NCBI RefSeq assembly: GCF_002091675.1
Contig: NZ_BDAE01000002.1
Span: 367,481 to 431,480 of the forward strand
DNA length: 64,000 bases
Source of the DNA: Pseudomonas luteola NBRC 103146
GTDB lineage: Bacteria; Pseudomonadota; Gammaproteobacteria; Pseudomonadales; Pseudomonadaceae
Reading direction: 5' to 3'
In this document: one piece after another, positions 9,537-17,945 of the stretch
Position numbering within the stretch: position 1 is the first letter of the stretch
How the letters are laid out: each line of letters opens with the position of its first letter
Program-made: the position numbers and the translations under genes
The notes under the pieces: model-generated
The model's input: the letters and a program-made list of their open reading frames with translations, nothing else
Told to the model about the DNA's origin: nothing
Database searches by the model: none

Positions 9537-10558
9537 CTGATCACGCATTATTGCTCGTCAACCTGGGCTCCCCGGCGTCGACGTCGGTACCTGATGTACG
9601 GCGCTATCTCAACCAGTTCCTGATGGACCCCTACGTAGTAGATCTGCCATGGCCCGCGCGTCGCCTGTTGGTCTCCCTGATCCTGGCCAAGCGGCCGGCG
9701 GCCTCGGCCCATGCTTATTCGTCCATCTGGTGGGAAGAGGGCTCTCCGCTGGTTGTGCTCAGCCGTCGCCTGCAGGATGCCATGCGCGCCAAATGGACCC
9801 ATGGCCCGGTGGAGTTGGCGATGCGGTACGGCGAACCCTCCATTGAGTCGGTATTGACCCGGTTGGCGACGCAGGGCGTTTCCGAAGTTACTTTTGCGCC
9901 GCTTTATCCTCAATTTGCCGACAGCACGGTCACTACCGCTGTGGAGCTGGCTCGCAAGGTCATTCTGGAGCAGCGGCTGAAATTGAAGATGCATATACTG
10001 CCGCCGTTTTATGATCAGCCCGAGTATCTTGAGGCCCTGGTCAAGAGTACCGAGTCCTACTTACAGCAGCCGTTCGATCATGTATTGATGAGTTTTCATG
10101 GTCTGCCCGAGCGGCATCTGCACAAGTCCGACCCAAGCGGTACACATTGCCTGAAGGGCGCTGACTGCTGCCAGAATGCTAAGGGCGCCGTATTGGAAAG
10201 CTGCTACCGTGCGCAATGTATTCGCACGGCGGAAGGATTTGCCCGCGAGGCAGGCCTGAGGCCGGATCAGTGGTCCTTCTCGTTCCAGTCGCGCCTTGGC
10301 CGCGCCAAGTGGATCGAGCCTTACACCGAGGCACGTCTCGATGAGCTGGCTGCCCAGGGAGTGAAGCGTCTTCTGGTAATGTGTCCTGCGTTTGTCGCGG
10401 ACTGTATCGAGACGCTGGAAGAAATCGGCATGCGCGGCAAGGAGCAGTTTGAAGAAGCCGGTGGTCAGGAGCTGGTACTGGTGCCGTGTCTGAATGATCA
10501 TCCCGCGTGGGTTGATGCGCTCACCACCCTGTGTGAGCGGGTGCCCCGTGCGGTGTGA
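9533..10558 (+). CDS. hemH: Ferrochelatase
   Basis: HemH inserts Fe2+ into protoporphyrin IX, the last step of haem b synthesis. The 341-residue protein shows LLVNLGSP at the N-terminus, the catalytic-His motif SFHGLPERH (His189), and the conserved C-terminal region [16 protein letters not shown]. Five cysteines cluster between residues 206 and 229 (C206, C212, C213, C224, C229), an insertion that could hold a [2Fe-2S] cluster. The gene overlaps the TIGR01777 gene by 4 nt and ends before a strong terminator shared with the convergent uraA. Confidence 0.96.
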   Translation: MTDHALLLVNLGSPASTSVPDVRRYLNQFLMDPYVVDLPWPARRLLVSLILAKRPAASAHAYSSIWWEEGSPLVVLSRRLQDAMRAKWTHGPVELAMRYGEPSIESVLTRLATQGVSEVTFAPLYPQFADSTVTTAVELARKVILEQRLKLKMHILPPFYDQPEYLEALVKSTESYLQQPFDHVLMSFHGLPERHLHKSDPSGTHCLKGADCCQNAKGAVLESCYRAQCIRTAEGFAREAGLRPDQWSFSFQSRLGRAKWIEPYTEARLDELAAQGVKRLLVMCPAFVADCIETLEEIGMRGKEQFEEAGGQELVLVPCLNDHPAWVDALTTLCERVPRAV

Positions 10559-10576
10559 GTCTGGAATCTGAATATA

Positions 10577-10608
10577 AAAAGCCCCGCTTTAGCGGGGCTT
10601 TTTTTTAC
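10577..10608. terminator. Bidirectional terminator between hemH and uraA
   Basis: An 11-bp stem (AAAAGCCCCGC / GCGGGGCTTTT) with a TTTA loop is flanked by A and T tracts on the two sides. It can therefore act for hemH on the plus strand and uraA on the minus strand. Confidence 0.92.
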
Positions 10609-11876
10609 AGAAGACTATCCGGCGGCGGTGCATCCTTACGCCAGTGATTGTGTCCCGGTAGTAGCAGGTTGAGCCCAATGGCTACAATGCCGCAAAGCGA
10701 AATGCCCTTCAGACCAACGTCGCCATTACCGATCACGATGCCGCCGATCCCAAAGACCAGGGTCACCGATACGATTACAAGGTTGCGTGCCTCGGACAGA
10801 TCGACCTGATGACGAATCAGGGTATTGAGGCCGACCACGGCAATCGAACCGAACAGCAGGCATAGGATGCCGCCCATGACCGGCACCGGAATGCTCTGCA
10901 AGGCGGCACCGAATTTACCGACGAAGGCGAGGGCAATGGCAAAGCCGGCCGCCCACAGCATGATCTTGGGGTTGTAATTCTTGGTCAGCATGACCGCGCC
11001 GGTTACTTCGGCGTAGGTCGTATTGGGCGGTCCGCCAAACAGGCCGGCCGATGAAGTGGCGATACCATCACCCAGCAAGGTACGGTGCAGGCCAGGTTTT
11101 TTCAGGTAGTTGTTGCCAGTGACGCCACCCACGGCAATAACGCCGCCCACATGTTCGATGGCTGGCGCCAAGGCGACCGGCACCATGAACAGGATCGCTC
11201 CCCAGTGGAATTCAGGGGCGACAAAATGGGGGACGGCCAGCCAGGGGGCTGCAGCAATCGCATCGGTATGCACCAGGCCAAACAGGAACGCAAGGGTGTA
11301 ACCCACGATGATGCCTGCCAGGATCGGTACCAGCTTGAAAATGCCACGGCCGTAGATAGCCACAATCAGCGTGGTTATCAGCGCAGGCATGGAGACCAGC
11401 ATGGCGGTGGCATAGGGGACCAGCTGCGCACTGCCATCGCCAGCCTTGCCCATGGCCATATTGGCTGCCACCGGGGACATGCCAAGACCAATGGAAATGA
11501 TGACTGGTGCAATCACGACCGGGGGCAGGAGCCGGTCGATGAAGCCAATCCCCTTGAGCTTAACGGCCAGGCCCAGGAAGGTATAAACGAAACCGGCCGC
11601 GACCACGCCACCCAGCACGGAAGGCAGACCGAACTCGGCCTTGGCCGCAATGATCGGAGCGATGAACGCAAAGCTTGACGCCAGGAAGACCGGCACTTGA
11701 CGGCCTGTCACGAGGTGGAACAAGAGCGTGCCCAATCCGGCAGTAAAGAGCGCAACGTTTGGATCCATGCCGGTAATGAGCGGCATCAGGACCAATGCGC
11801 CAAAGGCGACAAACAGCATTTGTGCGCCAGACAAAATCTGTCGCCATAGCGGATCGTTATGAGACTGCACTATCAA
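10605..11876 (-). CDS. uraA: Uracil permease (NCS2 family)
   Basis: UraA is an inner-membrane uracil:proton symporter. The 423-residue protein is strongly hydrophobic with about 14 membrane segments and carries NCS2 motifs such as [14 protein letters not shown] and [14 protein letters not shown]. Its start overlaps the upp stop by 4 nt (11873-11876), so transport and phosphoribosylation of uracil are one transcription unit. The gene ends inside the shared terminator with hemH. Confidence 0.95.
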   Translation of the reverse strand: MIVQSHNDPLWRQILSGAQMLFVAFGALVLMPLITGMDPNVALFTAGLGTLLFHLVTGRQVPVFLASSFAFIAPIIAAKAEFGLPSVLGGVVAAGFVYTFLGLAVKLKGIGFIDRLLPPVVIAPVIISIGLGMSPVAANMAMGKAGDGSAQLVPYATAMLVSMPALITTLIVAIYGRGIFKLVPILAGIIVGYTLAFLFGLVHTDAIAAAPWLAVPHFVAPEFHWGAILFMVPVALAPAIEHVGGVIAVGGVTGNNYLKKPGLHRTLLGDGIATSSAGLFGGPPNTTYAEVTGAVMLTKNYNPKIMLWAAGFAIALAFVGKFGAALQSIPVPVMGGILCLLFGSIAVVGLNTLIRHQVDLSEARNLVIVSVTLVFGIGGIVIGNGDVGLKGISLCGIVAIGLNLLLPGHNHWRKDAPPPDSLL

Positions 11877-12511
11877 GTGTCCTTTTGCTTGGTGCCGAAG
11901 ATCTTGTCACCGGCATCACCAAGTCCAGGGAGGATGTAGCCATGCTCATCCAGACGCTGATCTACGGAGGCGGTATAGATGCTGACATCGGGGTGAGCCT
12001 TTTCGACCGCAGCAATGCCTTCCGGTGCAGCTACAAGGACCAGTGCACGAATTTCTTTGGCACCTGCTTTCTTGAGCATATCGATGGTGGCAATCATGGA
12101 GCCGCCCGTCGCCAGCATAGGGTCGATGATCATGGCCAGACGGCGATCGAGCTCGCCGACGAGCTTTTCCAGATAGGTATGGGCTTCAAGCGTTTCCTCG
12201 TTGCGCGCCAGGCCGATCACGCTGACCTTGGCGCTGGGAATGAGGCTGAGGACACCGTCAAGCATACCGATGCCGGCGCGCAGGATCGGTACGACTGTTA
12301 CCTTCTTGCCAGAAATCTTCTCAACCGCTACGGTGCCACACCAGCCTTCGATGTCGACGTTTTCGACAGGAAGATCTTTTGTAGCTTCATAGGTGAGCAG
12401 GGCGCTGACTTCTTGTGCCAATTCCCGAAAATTTTTGGTGCTAATATCGGCCCGCCGCATCAATCCAAGCTTGTGGCGGATCAGCGGATGTCGAATTTCA
12501 TGAATGGGCAT
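11873..12511 (-). CDS. upp: Uracil phosphoribosyltransferase
   Basis: Upp converts uracil and PRPP to UMP in pyrimidine salvage. The 212-residue protein has the usual N-terminus ([16 protein letters not shown]), the PRPP-binding loop [13 protein letters not shown], and the uracil-contacting C-terminal [13 protein letters not shown]. It is the first gene of the upp-uraA operon. The promoter lies in the 175-nt gap shared with divergent hpt; I see no leader or attenuator that I can name. Confidence 0.97.
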   Translation of the reverse strand: MPIHEIRHPLIRHKLGLMRRADISTKNFRELAQEVSALLTYEATKDLPVENVDIEGWCGTVAVEKISGKKVTVVPILRAGIGMLDGVLSLIPSAKVSVIGLARNEETLEAHTYLEKLVGELDRRLAMIIDPMLATGGSMIATIDMLKKAGAKEIRALVLVAAPEGIAAVEKAHPDVSIYTASVDQRLDEHGYILPGLGDAGDKIFGTKQKDT

Positions 12512-12686
12512 GGGAATGGTCTCCGGCGTACTGGCAAAATTACGCTAGATTAAATCATTAGGGTCCCTTTCGGGCAGATGTTTTGTCGCGATTGGCTTGC
12601 TCGCCGACGGTTAGCCCGGTAACTTTGCCGCCTTTTACCCAAGCCTGCCCCGCAGGCAGGTGTGTACCATGTCTGGAGAGTCCCCT

Positions 12687-13244
12687 ATGTCCGCCGATCT
12701 CGATCATATCCGTAATGTCATGGCGGAGGCCGACTGCCTGTTCGACGAAAGCCAGGTAGAGGCAGCCATTGGCAAGGTGGCCGAGGCGATTACGGCTGAT
12801 CTGGCTGACCGTAATCCTGTCATGTTCTGCGTGATGAATGGCGGTTTGATCTTTGCCGGCAAGCTGGCAACCAAGCTCAATTTTCCGCTGGAGATGTCCT
12901 ATCTGCATGCGACCCGCTATCGCAATCAGACAACTGGCGGTGAATTGTTCTGGAAGGCCAAGCCGGAAATTTCCTTTATTGACCGTGATGTACTGATCGT
13001 CGACGACATTCTCGACGAAGGGCATACGCTCAATGCCATCATCGAATTCTGCAAGCATGCCGGTGCCAAGGCGGTGCATACGGCCGTACTGATCGATAAG
13101 GATCATGATCGCAAGGCCGTTCCTGGCCTGAAAGCTACTTATTCCGGGCTGTCCTGTATCGATCGTTACATTTTTGGCTACGGTATGGACTACAAGGGCT
13201 ATTGGCGCAACGCACCCGGTATCTACGCGGTAAAAGGTCTTTGA
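12687..13244 (+). CDS. hpt: Hypoxanthine-guanine phosphoribosyltransferase
   Basis: Hpt salvages hypoxanthine and guanine to IMP and GMP using PRPP. The 185-residue protein contains the PRPP motif VLIVDDILDEGHTL and the purine-contact region near the C-terminus. The ATG at 12687 follows a GGAGAG ribosome site and gives the usual Pseudomonas N-terminus (MSADLDHIRN); an in-frame ATG at 12660 adds nine residues without support. It diverges from upp-uraA and is followed 1 nt later by the WbuC-type cupin gene. Confidence 0.93.
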   Translation: MSADLDHIRNVMAEADCLFDESQVEAAIGKVAEAITADLADRNPVMFCVMNGGLIFAGKLATKLNFPLEMSYLHATRYRNQTTGGELFWKAKPEISFIDRDVLIVDDILDEGHTLNAIIEFCKHAGAKAVHTAVLIDKDHDRKAVPGLKATYSGLSCIDRYIFGYGMDYKGYWRNAPGIYAVKGL

Positions 13245-13245
13245 T

Positions 13246-13722
13246 ATGCGGGGTCCGGCGTTCATCGATCAGGTACTGTTCGCCGGGCTTACCCAACAGG
13301 CGGCAGACAGTCCTCGCCTGCGCTACCACCATGGTTTTCATACCATGGATGAGCCCTGTCATCGCCTGTCAATCGGCATGCAGCCAGACACCTACGTTGC
13401 GCCTCACCGGCATCTGGACCTGACCAAGGCCGAAACGCTGCTGGTGCTCAAGGGACGTATTGGTGTCCTGTTCTTTGATGAAGAGGGAGCGCTGACCGGA
13501 CAGCGTCTGCTTGAAGCGGGTGGTGATTGTGTGGGGGTCGATTTTCCTCCAGGCCTCTATCATTCGCTGGTAGTGCTTGAGACTGATACTGTTATCTTCG
13601 AATGCAAGGCAGGCCCTTTCCGCGCCTTGCAGGATAACGAGTATGGTCCCTGGGCGCCGCGTGAGGGCGAGCCGGGAACCCAGGCCTATCGAGACTGGAT
13701 GGCGGCCCGCTTCGAGTCCTGA
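13246..13722 (+). CDS. WbuC-family cupin-fold metalloprotein
   Basis: The 158-residue protein has a small beta-barrel (cupin) pattern. Candidate metal ligands lie in YVAPHRHLDLTKAETLLVLKG (H-R-H, Glu) and PPGLYHSLVV (His). WbuC proteins are found near sugar and cell-wall loci, but their reaction is not settled. The start lies 1 nt after the hpt stop, implying co-transcription and coupling. Function here remains unknown. Confidence 0.85.
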   Translation: MRGPAFIDQVLFAGLTQQAADSPRLRYHHGFHTMDEPCHRLSIGMQPDTYVAPHRHLDLTKAETLLVLKGRIGVLFFDEEGALTGQRLLEAGGDCVGVDFPPGLYHSLVVLETDTVIFECKAGPFRALQDNEYGPWAPREGEPGTQAYRDWMAARFES

Positions 13723-13812
13723 CCGCTCGGCTGAGCATGATTTTGGGCGTTGAGTGACGGGGTGGGGCGGAGTAATATGCGGCCCTCTCGTTTTCCGCAC
13801 AGGTACTTTGCG

Positions 13813-14100
13813 ATGCGTAAGGACAAAAAGCAGGTAATCGGCGAGGAAATCAGCGACGATAAGATCAAGCTGTTTCTCGCAGTCGAACCGGCCGATGATA
13901 CGCCGCCTTCCCTGCATAAACTGGTAAAGGCATACCGTGGATTGAGAGCTGACGACTTTGAACGTTTCGTTGGTTTCTTCGTTGAAGCAGGTTATGACCT
14001 GGACGCTCGTGATGCAGAGGGTCAGGACTTCATCGATCTGATCCGTGCCCATCGCAAGGCTGAGCCGTACGTGGATGCGGTGCGTGGCGCTCACGCTTGA
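13813..14100 (+). CDS. PA4642-family conserved hypothetical protein
   Basis: This 95-residue acidic soluble protein is without signal peptide or membrane segment. The N-terminal part is charged (MRKDKKQVIGEEISDDKIKLF), and the rest is predicted helical with an ankyrin-like turn pattern (GYDLDARDAEGQDFIDLI). The family is essentially restricted to pseudomonads and sits near hpt-upp-uraA there. The ATG at 13813 was chosen over the upstream in-frame 13750 start, which adds non-conserved residues. No function is known. Confidence 0.8.
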   Translation: MRKDKKQVIGEEISDDKIKLFLAVEPADDTPPSLHKLVKAYRGLRADDFERFVGFFVEAGYDLDARDAEGQDFIDLIRAHRKAEPYVDAVRGAHA

Positions 14101-14112
14101 TCACCTGTTCTG

Positions 14113-14149
14113 AAAAGCCCGCCTCTTTGATAAGGACGCGGGCTTTTTT
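14113..14149 (+). terminator. Rho-independent terminator after the PA4642-family gene
   Basis: A 10-bp stem (AAAAGCCCGC / GCGGGCTTTT) closes a 15-nt loop that can itself pair, followed by a T run. It lies immediately before the convergent GNAT gene and is nearly symmetrical, so it may serve both. Confidence 0.85.
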
Positions 14150-14585
14150 ACGCCTTTTGCTTGAGATGCAGAATAGGGTAAGGCTTGCCGAGGCTATCTA
14201 CGGCAGAGCGCCCTGTCACGGTGAACCCTTGTGCCAGGTAAAAGCCTTTGGCCCCATCGTTCTGCTCGTTGACGTCTACCGTTAGTCGGCCGTGTAGCCC
14301 GGCCGCATGGCGCAAGAGTCGCCTCCCATGTCCTTGACCATGTCGGGCTGGATCAACAAAAAGCATGTCTACGCTGGCCTGGGTAAGACCGATGAATCCT
14401 GCAGGTTGATCGTCATCGGACAAGCTGACCCACGTTTCCAGACTGGGCAGGTAACTGTCACGGACCAGCGGACGGAAAAGGTCGATGTCGTCCTCAGGTA
14501 GAAAGTGATGGGTTGCCCTGACGGCCTGTTCCCAAATCTCGACCAGCAAGGGAATGTCTGTAGGCGTTGCGCGTCTTATGGACAT
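14148..14585 (-). CDS. yjaB: GNAT-family N-acetyltransferase, YjaB-like
   Basis: The 145-residue single-domain GNAT protein has the acetyl-CoA pyrophosphate loop in HGQGHGRRLLRHA and a C-terminal motif (VNEQNDGAKGFYLAQGF followed by GKPYPILHL) that matches E. coli YjaB throughout. YjaB binds acetyl-CoA; its physiological acceptor is not established. The gene is monocistronic and convergent with the PA4642-family gene. Confidence 0.88.
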   Translation of the reverse strand: MSIRRATPTDIPLLVEIWEQAVRATHHFLPEDDIDLFRPLVRDSYLPSLETWVSLSDDDQPAGFIGLTQASVDMLFVDPARHGQGHGRRLLRHAAGLHGRLTVDVNEQNDGAKGFYLAQGFTVTGRSAVDSLGKPYPILHLKQKA

Positions 14586-14738
14586 GGTATGCCTTGTGTG
14601 TGCGTGATGGATTTATTTGAACACGTCGCCCTGCTGTTTGCAGCGTTTCGCTTGCGGCGGCTCATACAGTGCTGTCAGGCATTCACGGGCTGGGTATACT
14701 GCCTGCCATCAACGACCCACATGAAGATGGAGTAGAGC

Positions 14739-15323
14739 ATGCGCAATCGCTTGTTGCTTGGTCTGATCGCTGTTGCCGGACTGGCTATTGCCGGCTGTGC
14801 CAGCAGTCCACAGCAATTGAGTCCGCAACCCAAACTGACAGCCCCAATCGCTGCGGTCGGGCACGGGCAGCCTGTTTCGGTACGTGTCGTGGACGGTCGC
14901 TCGTCATTCTCGCTGGGAACTCGGGGTGGTTTGTATCCTGAAACCAGTACCGTGTCGGTCCAGAGCAACGATGTCATTCCAAAGCTTCAGGCTGAAGCGG
15001 AGTCAGCGGTTCGTCTGCTGGGCTTCACGCCAACGGCCAATGCCTACAATGCTCCCCAGCTGACGCTGACCCTGGCGGAACTGAAGTATCAGTCGCCCAA
15101 GGAGCTATACGTCACCTCGGCCAATATTGGCGCCACCTTCAAGGTGGATGTGCGTAACAGCATGCGTGGCTACAGCGGTCGCTATGGCGCCTCGCTGGAG
15201 CAGCGTTTCGGTATGGCACCCAATACGGCAACCAATACCAAGCTGGTAAGCGATGTGCTGAGCGATGCGTTGACCCGCGTCTTCAAGGACCAGACTATCG
15301 CCCAGGTTCTTAACGGGCAGTAA
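14739..15323 (+). CDS. YajG-family lipoprotein
   Basis: The 194-residue lipoprotein has a signal sequence and lipobox AIAGC (Cys near residue 19) and is likely anchored in the outer membrane, since S-S follows Cys-Ala. The rest matches the YajG family: VVDGRSSFSLGTRGG, then a soluble alpha/beta domain. The role of YajG is not known; in other bacteria it often neighbours ampG. A strong terminator follows. Confidence 0.87.
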   Translation: MRNRLLLGLIAVAGLAIAGCASSPQQLSPQPKLTAPIAAVGHGQPVSVRVVDGRSSFSLGTRGGLYPETSTVSVQSNDVIPKLQAEAESAVRLLGFTPTANAYNAPQLTLTLAELKYQSPKELYVTSANIGATFKVDVRNSMRGYSGRYGASLEQRFGMAPNTATNTKLVSDVLSDALTRVFKDQTIAQVLNGQ

Positions 15324-15335
15324 GCCTGTTATCTG

Positions 15336-15362
15336 AAAAAGCCCCGGCAACGGGGCTTTTTT
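15336..15362. terminator. Terminator between yajG-like gene and PlsC-like gene
   Basis: A stem AAAAAGCCCCG / CGGGGCTTTTT with a GCAA tetraloop and T run lies 13 nt after the lipoprotein stop. The flanking A tract allows function on the minus strand for the convergent acyltransferase too. Confidence 0.9.
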
Positions 15363-15374
15363 GATTCAACCAAC

Positions 15375-16541
15375 TTAATCCAGTGGTCGCCCTGCCAGGA
15401 GCCGATACTTGTTCAGTACAGGCTGGGCATATTGGCGGATCATCTGCAGGCGGTATTCGGCAGGGCAGTTATTGAGGCGCTCCTGCCACTTCTGCCGAGC
15501 TTCAGCCAGCTCGTCTGCTGGGAACAGGCTTTCTGCCGAGGGTATGGTCAGTGACTCGTCACGGCCGTCCCAGCGCTCATAGGCCAGGTGGTTGGCAGGG
15601 AAAAGTCGATAGTTGGTCAAGATGCGGCGGTCCATTTCGGTTGCCAGCTGCTTGGCATCGCTGAATTCGCCGGTCAGCATCTCGCCAAACTCCACATGCA
15701 CGCGTCCCTTGTAGCCCGTGATGCCCAAGGCAATGCTGACGTCATCCTCGCCAGGCGCCTTGGCATAGGTGCCGGTGGTTTCACGAATATAGAGTTCACG
15801 GGCCTTGGCCAGATCGCAGGGATCATACTCATAGCTGATCGACACAGGCACGATGTGCAACGCCTTTACCATATCGGCAAAGGAGTCGTCCTTGCAGCCC
15901 ATGTGAAACATCTTGAGGATGGCTGAATCGGTGCGGTCGTCTCCATCCTTGGCCCGGCCTTCGGCCTGGGCGATCCAGACGGACTGGCCATCCTGGCGAA
16001 TGGAGTAATTAATATAAGCCGAAAGCGTCTGATACGCCGCAAGCTTTTCACGCCGTCCGGTGATGGAGCGGTGGACGATAAAGCTCTTGTTCAAGCGCAT
16101 AAGGTCGCTGACGAAGGGCTTCTGCAAGAGGTTATCGCCAATGGCGATGCGCGGGGTTGGCAGCCCGGCATGATACACGGCGTAATTTACAAAAGCCGGG
16201 TCCATGACGATGTCACGGTGGTTAGCCATGAACAAGTAGGCACAGCCGCTACGTAGATTATCCAGGCCCGAATAAGTCACACCATCGGTGGCTTTCTCGA
16301 TCGTACGATCGACATAAGGCTCCAGTTTGTCCTGAAGCATGCTGACGCTGGTGATACCGGACACTTCCTGACGCAGCCGATGGCGCAGCATAGGCTTTAA
16401 CAGCCATCCAAACGGGCTGGACAGTTTGGGGAAACGGTAGCGGGTCAGGATGTCGATAAACTGCTCATCATTGATGAGTCGGGCCAAGACGGCAGGGACT
16501 TCTGTATCGTTGAAGGGTCGAATGGCTTCGAACTCGCCCAT
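15375..16541 (-). CDS. PlsC-domain acyltransferase (glycerol-phosphate acyltransferase superfamily)
   Basis: The 388-residue soluble or peripheral protein has an acyltransferase domain in its middle: ANHRDIVMDPAF supplies the His-Asp pair, spaced as HRDIVMD rather than the strict H-x4-D. The later block WIAQAEGRAKDGDDRT takes the place of the usual EGTR. It belongs to a group annotated as 1-acyl-sn-glycerol-3-phosphate acyltransferase-like; substrate is not known. No transmembrane segment is clear. A 14-bp perfect palindrome lies 26-39 nt upstream of the start, a possible operator. Confidence 0.8.
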   Translation of the reverse strand: MGEFEAIRPFNDTEVPAVLARLINDEQFIDILTRYRFPKLSSPFGWLLKPMLRHRLRQEVSGITSVSMLQDKLEPYVDRTIEKATDGVTYSGLDNLRSGCAYLFMANHRDIVMDPAFVNYAVYHAGLPTPRIAIGDNLLQKPFVSDLMRLNKSFIVHRSITGRREKLAAYQTLSAYINYSIRQDGQSVWIAQAEGRAKDGDDRTDSAILKMFHMGCKDDSFADMVKALHIVPVSISYEYDPCDLAKARELYIRETTGTYAKAPGEDDVSIALGITGYKGRVHVEFGEMLTGEFSDAKQLATEMDRRILTNYRLFPANHLAYERWDGRDESLTIPSAESLFPADELAEARQKWQERLNNCPAEYRLQMIRQYAQPVLNKYRLLAGRPLD

Positions 16542-16566
16542 ATCGTTCTCTTTTTAATAACAAGTG

Positions 16567-16580
16567 GCGACACGTGTCGC
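16567..16580. promoter_or_regulatory. Perfect 14-bp palindrome upstream of the PlsC-like gene
   Basis: GCGACACGTGTCGC is a perfect dyad centred on CACGTG. It lies 26-39 nt before the start codon of the acyltransferase gene, where a repressor or activator would sit. No regulator gene adjoins it and I cannot assign a binding protein. Confidence 0.45.
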
Positions 16581-16700
16581 AAAGTGGCGGCCATAGTAGA
16601 GCGCGCAGCGAGAGATGCAAGCCGAATACGGCGTTAATGTCGCCCCTGGCGATTCCAATCATCGCAAAAACACGGTGCCGGAGCCTATTAGGAGCCCATT

Positions 16701-16883
16701 ATGCTGGAAAGCCAACCGTATGAGTGTCCTTACTGCGGAGAACCTGCCGAGGCGGTGGTAGACCTGTCGGGTGGCGATCAGTCGTACTATGAGGATTGCC
16801 CCGTCTGTTGCAGACCTATCTTTTTTATCTTACACACAGAGGGTATGACATGGTCTCTCGAAAGTCGGCGAGAGGATGAATGA
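16701..16883 (+). CDS. CPXCG-motif cysteine-rich small protein
   Basis: This 60-residue protein has the paired zinc-ribbon-like motifs CPYCG (residues 9-13) and CPVCC (about 34-38), separated by an acidic stretch (DLSGGDQSYYED). It matches the Cys_rich_CPXG family. Zinc or Fe-S binding is likely from the cysteines; no activity is known. Its stop overlaps the ATG of the DUF2007 gene (ATGA), a fixed pair in many proteobacteria. Confidence 0.88.
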   Translation: MLESQPYECPYCGEPAEAVVDLSGGDQSYYEDCPVCCRPIFFILHTEGMTWSLESRREDE

Positions 16884-17143
16884 TGCTCCGGATCTATGAG
16901 CCGCGAGATCTCCTGGAGGCAGAAATGCTGCTGGCCATGCTGGACAGTGAGGGTATTGACGCGCATTTGGCAGGGCGCCATTTGATAGGCGCCATTGGCG
17001 AGTTGCCTGCTATTGGGCTTCTGGGAATTGCCGTGCATGACGCAGATGCTCCGCGCGCCCGCGAGCTGATTGCCGATTACAACGCTGCTCAGCCATTGCC
17101 TTATGAGGACCCGGACAGCGGGCCGGCCGTGTTATTGTGCTGA
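16880..17143 (+). CDS. DUF2007 domain protein (putative signal-transducing protein)
   Basis: The 87-residue alpha/beta protein has the DUF2007 pattern: LRIYEPRDLLEAEMLLAML at the start and the strand GLLGIAVHDADAPRARELI later. The domain resembles small ligand-binding or ACT/PII-like folds, but no ligand is known. Two ATGs in tandem (16880, 16883) could start it; the first overlaps the CPXCG gene stop by 4 nt, indicating coupled translation. Confidence 0.85.
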   Translation: MMLRIYEPRDLLEAEMLLAMLDSEGIDAHLAGRHLIGAIGELPAIGLLGIAVHDADAPRARELIADYNAAQPLPYEDPDSGPAVLLC

Positions 17144-17210
17144 AGCGGTAGTCGGTTTTGCCTGAAAAGGCGAACCGAATCGCTCTGTTTGTTTTCTTGC
17201 CTGGTTGTGT

Positions 17211-17828
17211 ATGTCTGGACGCTACGCCTTGTTTCGCTGGCCTCCCGAGGTAACTCGGATGACCGGTTTTCCAGCGGACTATCAGCCGCGCTGGAACATC
17301 TCTCCCCATGCCCAGGTGCTATTCATGCGGCACCATGAGGGCGAGTGTCGTGTCGACAGTGGCCGTTGGGGCCTGACGCCCGCCTGGCTCACGGATCTCT
17401 CGCGCACGCCCACCCATGCCCGGGCGGAAACGGTAGCGGATCAGCCTATGTTTCGCGAAGCATTTGCCCAGCGCCGCTGCCTGTTACTGGCCAATGGGTT
17501 TTATGAATGGCGAGGGACTTCGCGCAAGCGGGCCTTCTGGATGATCAATGGCGAGCCGTTGGCTTTCTTTGCAGGCATCTGGGAGGCCTATCCGGTCATG
17601 GGGCAGGTCTATTTGAGTGTGGCCATGCTGACTCAGCCCGCCGGAGGACTCCGTCGCCCGCTGGTGCTGGCCGAGGCCGAACGGGACGCCTGGCTGTCGC
17701 CCACAACAGAGCCGCGCGTCCTGAATGAGATCCTGCTGAAGCCCTCAATGCCGCTACGTGAGAGAGTGCTTGCCGGTATTGTGAATGATCCCTCGGTAGA
17801 CGGGCCGGAATGCCTGACGCCGCTTTAG
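17211..17828 (+). CDS. SRAP (YedK/HMCES-like) family protein with degenerate active site
   Basis: SRAP proteins crosslink to abasic sites in single-stranded DNA through Cys2. This 205-residue protein keeps the fold markers (GRYALFRW, WNISP, ARAETVADQPMFREAF, NGFYEW). With the ATG at 17211, however, residue 2 is Ser, the Asn before ARAET is His69, and the late His-x-R-M-P motif is absent (PAGGLRRPLVL). Only the Glu of FYEW (E99) remains. An in-frame TTG at 17205 would give M-C-M-S, restoring a Cys at position 2 but displaced. Probably it cannot form the thiazolidine crosslink, or does so differently. Confidence 0.82.
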   Translation: MSGRYALFRWPPEVTRMTGFPADYQPRWNISPHAQVLFMRHHEGECRVDSGRWGLTPAWLTDLSRTPTHARAETVADQPMFREAFAQRRCLLLANGFYEWRGTSRKRAFWMINGEPLAFFAGIWEAYPVMGQVYLSVAMLTQPAGGLRRPLVLAEAERDAWLSPTTEPRVLNEILLKPSMPLRERVLAGIVNDPSVDGPECLTPL

Positions 17829-17945
17829 GCGTTGGGCTGGCAATGCCGAACTGCTAGCCGTGTCACTCGTCGCTTGGTCGGTAGGAGTTGTCGAGACTGG
17901 CGGCGCGACCTACCATCTGCGCAGTCGCGCAATCAGGAGAGTGTC

